DNA of 16,334 nucleotides from Darwinibacter acetoxidans_A. GTDB lineage: Bacteria; Bacillota; Limnochordia; Darwinibacteriales; Darwinibacteriaceae. Each line of letters starts with the position of its first letter. Within the stretch, counting starts at the first letter, position 1. Of this stretch, positions 15,404-16,334 are shown piece after piece. Where the stretch lies: assembly GCA_041936745.1 (NCBI GenBank), contig JBHGWS010000101.1:1-16334 (forward strand), in the 5' to 3' direction. Made by a program: the position numbers and the translations under genes. A model generated the notes under the pieces. It had not been told where the DNA came from and searched no databases. It saw only the letters and a list, made by a program, of their open reading frames with translations.

Positions 15404-16137
15404 AGGCTTTAATTCTTCGATTAGATGCCCCTTTTGTAAGCTTCGGTACGGTGTTAGTTGACCATCATGGTTTTACAGATAATTTTCCCGGCCTGGCAAT
15501 GCTTACCGGATTGGTGGGAAATGCTTTGGGCTGGGAACACGGAGACTTCAGAAAGTTACAAAATCTGCAGGCAAGGCTGGATTTTGCGGCCAGGTGGGAT
15601 GTTCTCGCAAACCCAATGATAGATTATCATACGGTAGATCTGGGAGCAGACAAAATGCGCAGCGGGGGATGGACGACCAGGGGCGAGCCTGAGCACAGGG
15701 CAGGCGGGACGGCTGCAAGATACGGTACTCATCAAAGATACAGGCATTACTTGGCAGACGGTTTAATGACTATAGCTTTAGGCCTTAAGCAAGAAGGGGA
15801 GCCGGGCCTTCCTACCATAAAGGACGCTTTAGATAGGCCGGCCAGACCCCTGTTTATTGGGCGGAAAACATGTCTTCCGGCTAGGCCGCTTTTAGATCCC
15901 TTTAATCCCGTTGTCGAGGGGACAAGCCTGGTGGAAATACTTAAAACCATACCTGTGTGGGGTAGGGACGGGCGCGAAGTGGCAAAAGACGGGAAAATGT
16001 ATGCCTGTTGGACTCCAACGGAAGACGAACAGATGGCGAGAGAATGCCGTGAAGTTTATGATTTGCGGGATTGGCGCAACCAGATCCACGCGGGTAACCG
16101 CCTGCGGCGGGAAGGAATGTTGGAGGTGAAAGAATGA
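15400..16137 (+). CDS. casD: Cascade subunit Cas5e (CasD)
   Basis: 245 residues from ATG 15400, overlapping the cas7e stop (ATGA). Family motifs are clear: the RAMP-type first strand ALILRLDAPFVSFG (3-16), MLTGLVGNALGW (34-45), DYHTVDLG (75-82) and RPLFIGRKTCLPARPL (149-164). Cas5e binds the 5' handle of the crRNA and caps the Cas7e filament next to Cas8e. The upstream ribosome binding site is weak, so translation probably depends on coupling to cas7e. Length is typical. Confidence 0.95.
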   Translation: MKALILRLDAPFVSFGTVLVDHHGFTDNFPGLAMLTGLVGNALGWEHGDFRKLQNLQARLDFAARWDVLANPMIDYHTVDLGADKMRSGGWTTRGEPEHRAGGTAARYGTHQRYRHYLADGLMTIALGLKQEGEPGLPTIKDALDRPARPLFIGRKTCLPARPLLDPFNPVVEGTSLVEILKTIPVWGRDGREVAKDGKMYACWTPTEDEQMARECREVYDLRDWRNQIHAGNRLRREGMLEVKE

Positions 16138-16334
16138 CTCAGCTGCATCTACTTGAATTGGAAATTGATCTGTTGGCGCTGCACGCCTTTTTACACAGAG
16201 AAGGGATCTCGGGCGAAGACGCCGATTTGAGTTATGGGATACATGCTTGGCTGCGGGCGGCCTTTGGGGAGTTTGCACCCCAGCCATGGCGGCTTTTTGT
16301 TGATAAGGTGCGCCCAACGAGAATCTTGGGATAC
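16134..16334 (+). CDS. casE: Cas6e (CasE) crRNA endoribonuclease, 3' truncated by window edge
   Basis: ATG 16134 overlaps the cas5e stop (ATGA) and has GGAGGTGA a few bases upstream. The visible 67 residues begin MTQLHLLELEID and include DLSYGIHAWLRAAFG followed by APQPWRLF. This matches the first ferredoxin-like domain of Cas6e, where a histidine in the 'YxxHxxL' segment (here YGIHAWL) lies near the catalytic site. Cas6e cuts pre-crRNA at the repeat hairpin and stays bound to the 3' end in Cascade. The frame is open to the window edge; full-length family members are about 200 residues or more. Confidence 0.9.
   Translation, partial: MTQLHLLELEIDLLALHAFLHREGISGEDADLSYGIHAWLRAAFGEFAPQPWRLFVDKVRPTRILGY

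Noticed and set aside
1..16334. tRNA, rRNA, insertion sequences or attachment sites
   Set aside because: No cloverleaf, rRNA motif, transposase or terminal repeats were seen on either strand.

Overview
The window looks like chromosomal DNA of an anaerobic or clostridial-type member of the Bacillota (Firmicutes). The basis is strong AGGAGG-type ribosome binding sites, frequent GTG/TTG starts, intrinsic terminators with U-tracts, a c-di-GMP-I (GEMM-I) riboswitch with a transcription terminator, a DUF2207 membrane protein and 4HB-type chemoreceptors. I cannot name a genus from the sequence.

Left part (1-4291). A truncated C-terminus that resembles an MBL-fold metallohydrolase (3-164) is followed by a secreted/membrane DUF2207 protein with a glycine-rich tail (242-2026). 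It converges, with a 3-base gap, on a membrane-bound cyclic-di-GMP phosphodiesterase (2030-4291, minus strand). That enzyme has an intact EAL domain and a degenerate GGDEF domain (SANRF).

Middle part (4292-9497). The divergent intergenic region holds a TTGACA promoter candidate, a well-formed c-di-GMP-I riboswitch aptamer with a GAAA-tetraloop hairpin and the conserved GCAAAGCC core, and an intrinsic terminator directly behind it. Downstream are two tandem, collinear 525-residue methyl-accepting chemotaxis proteins. The first one really starts at GTG 4807, not at the upstream ATG. They are followed by a six-TM diguanylate cyclase with an intact GGEEF active site and an RxxD inhibitory site, then a strong terminator. 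One 5-kb stretch therefore contains a c-di-GMP degrading enzyme, a c-di-GMP sensing RNA, its chemoreceptor targets and a c-di-GMP synthesising enzyme. That layout suggests a local feedback circuit between c-di-GMP and chemotaxis; the circuit is inference, the parts are visible.

Right part (9498-16334). A type I-E CRISPR-Cas effector operon in canonical order: cas3, cas8e (cse1/casA), cse2 (casB), cas7e (casC), cas5e (casD) and the start of cas6e (casE), which runs off the window. The genes are translationally coupled through 4-nt overlaps, a 23-nt overlap and abutting stop/start codons. The cas1/cas2 adaptation genes and the CRISPR array are not in the window and probably lie to the right. 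The region before cas3 has two ACAG/CTGT palindromes about 42 bp apart that could be regulatory sites.

The most noteworthy element is the riboswitch-chemoreceptor-DGC/PDE arrangement. The CRISPR system appears to be a standard I-E effector module.
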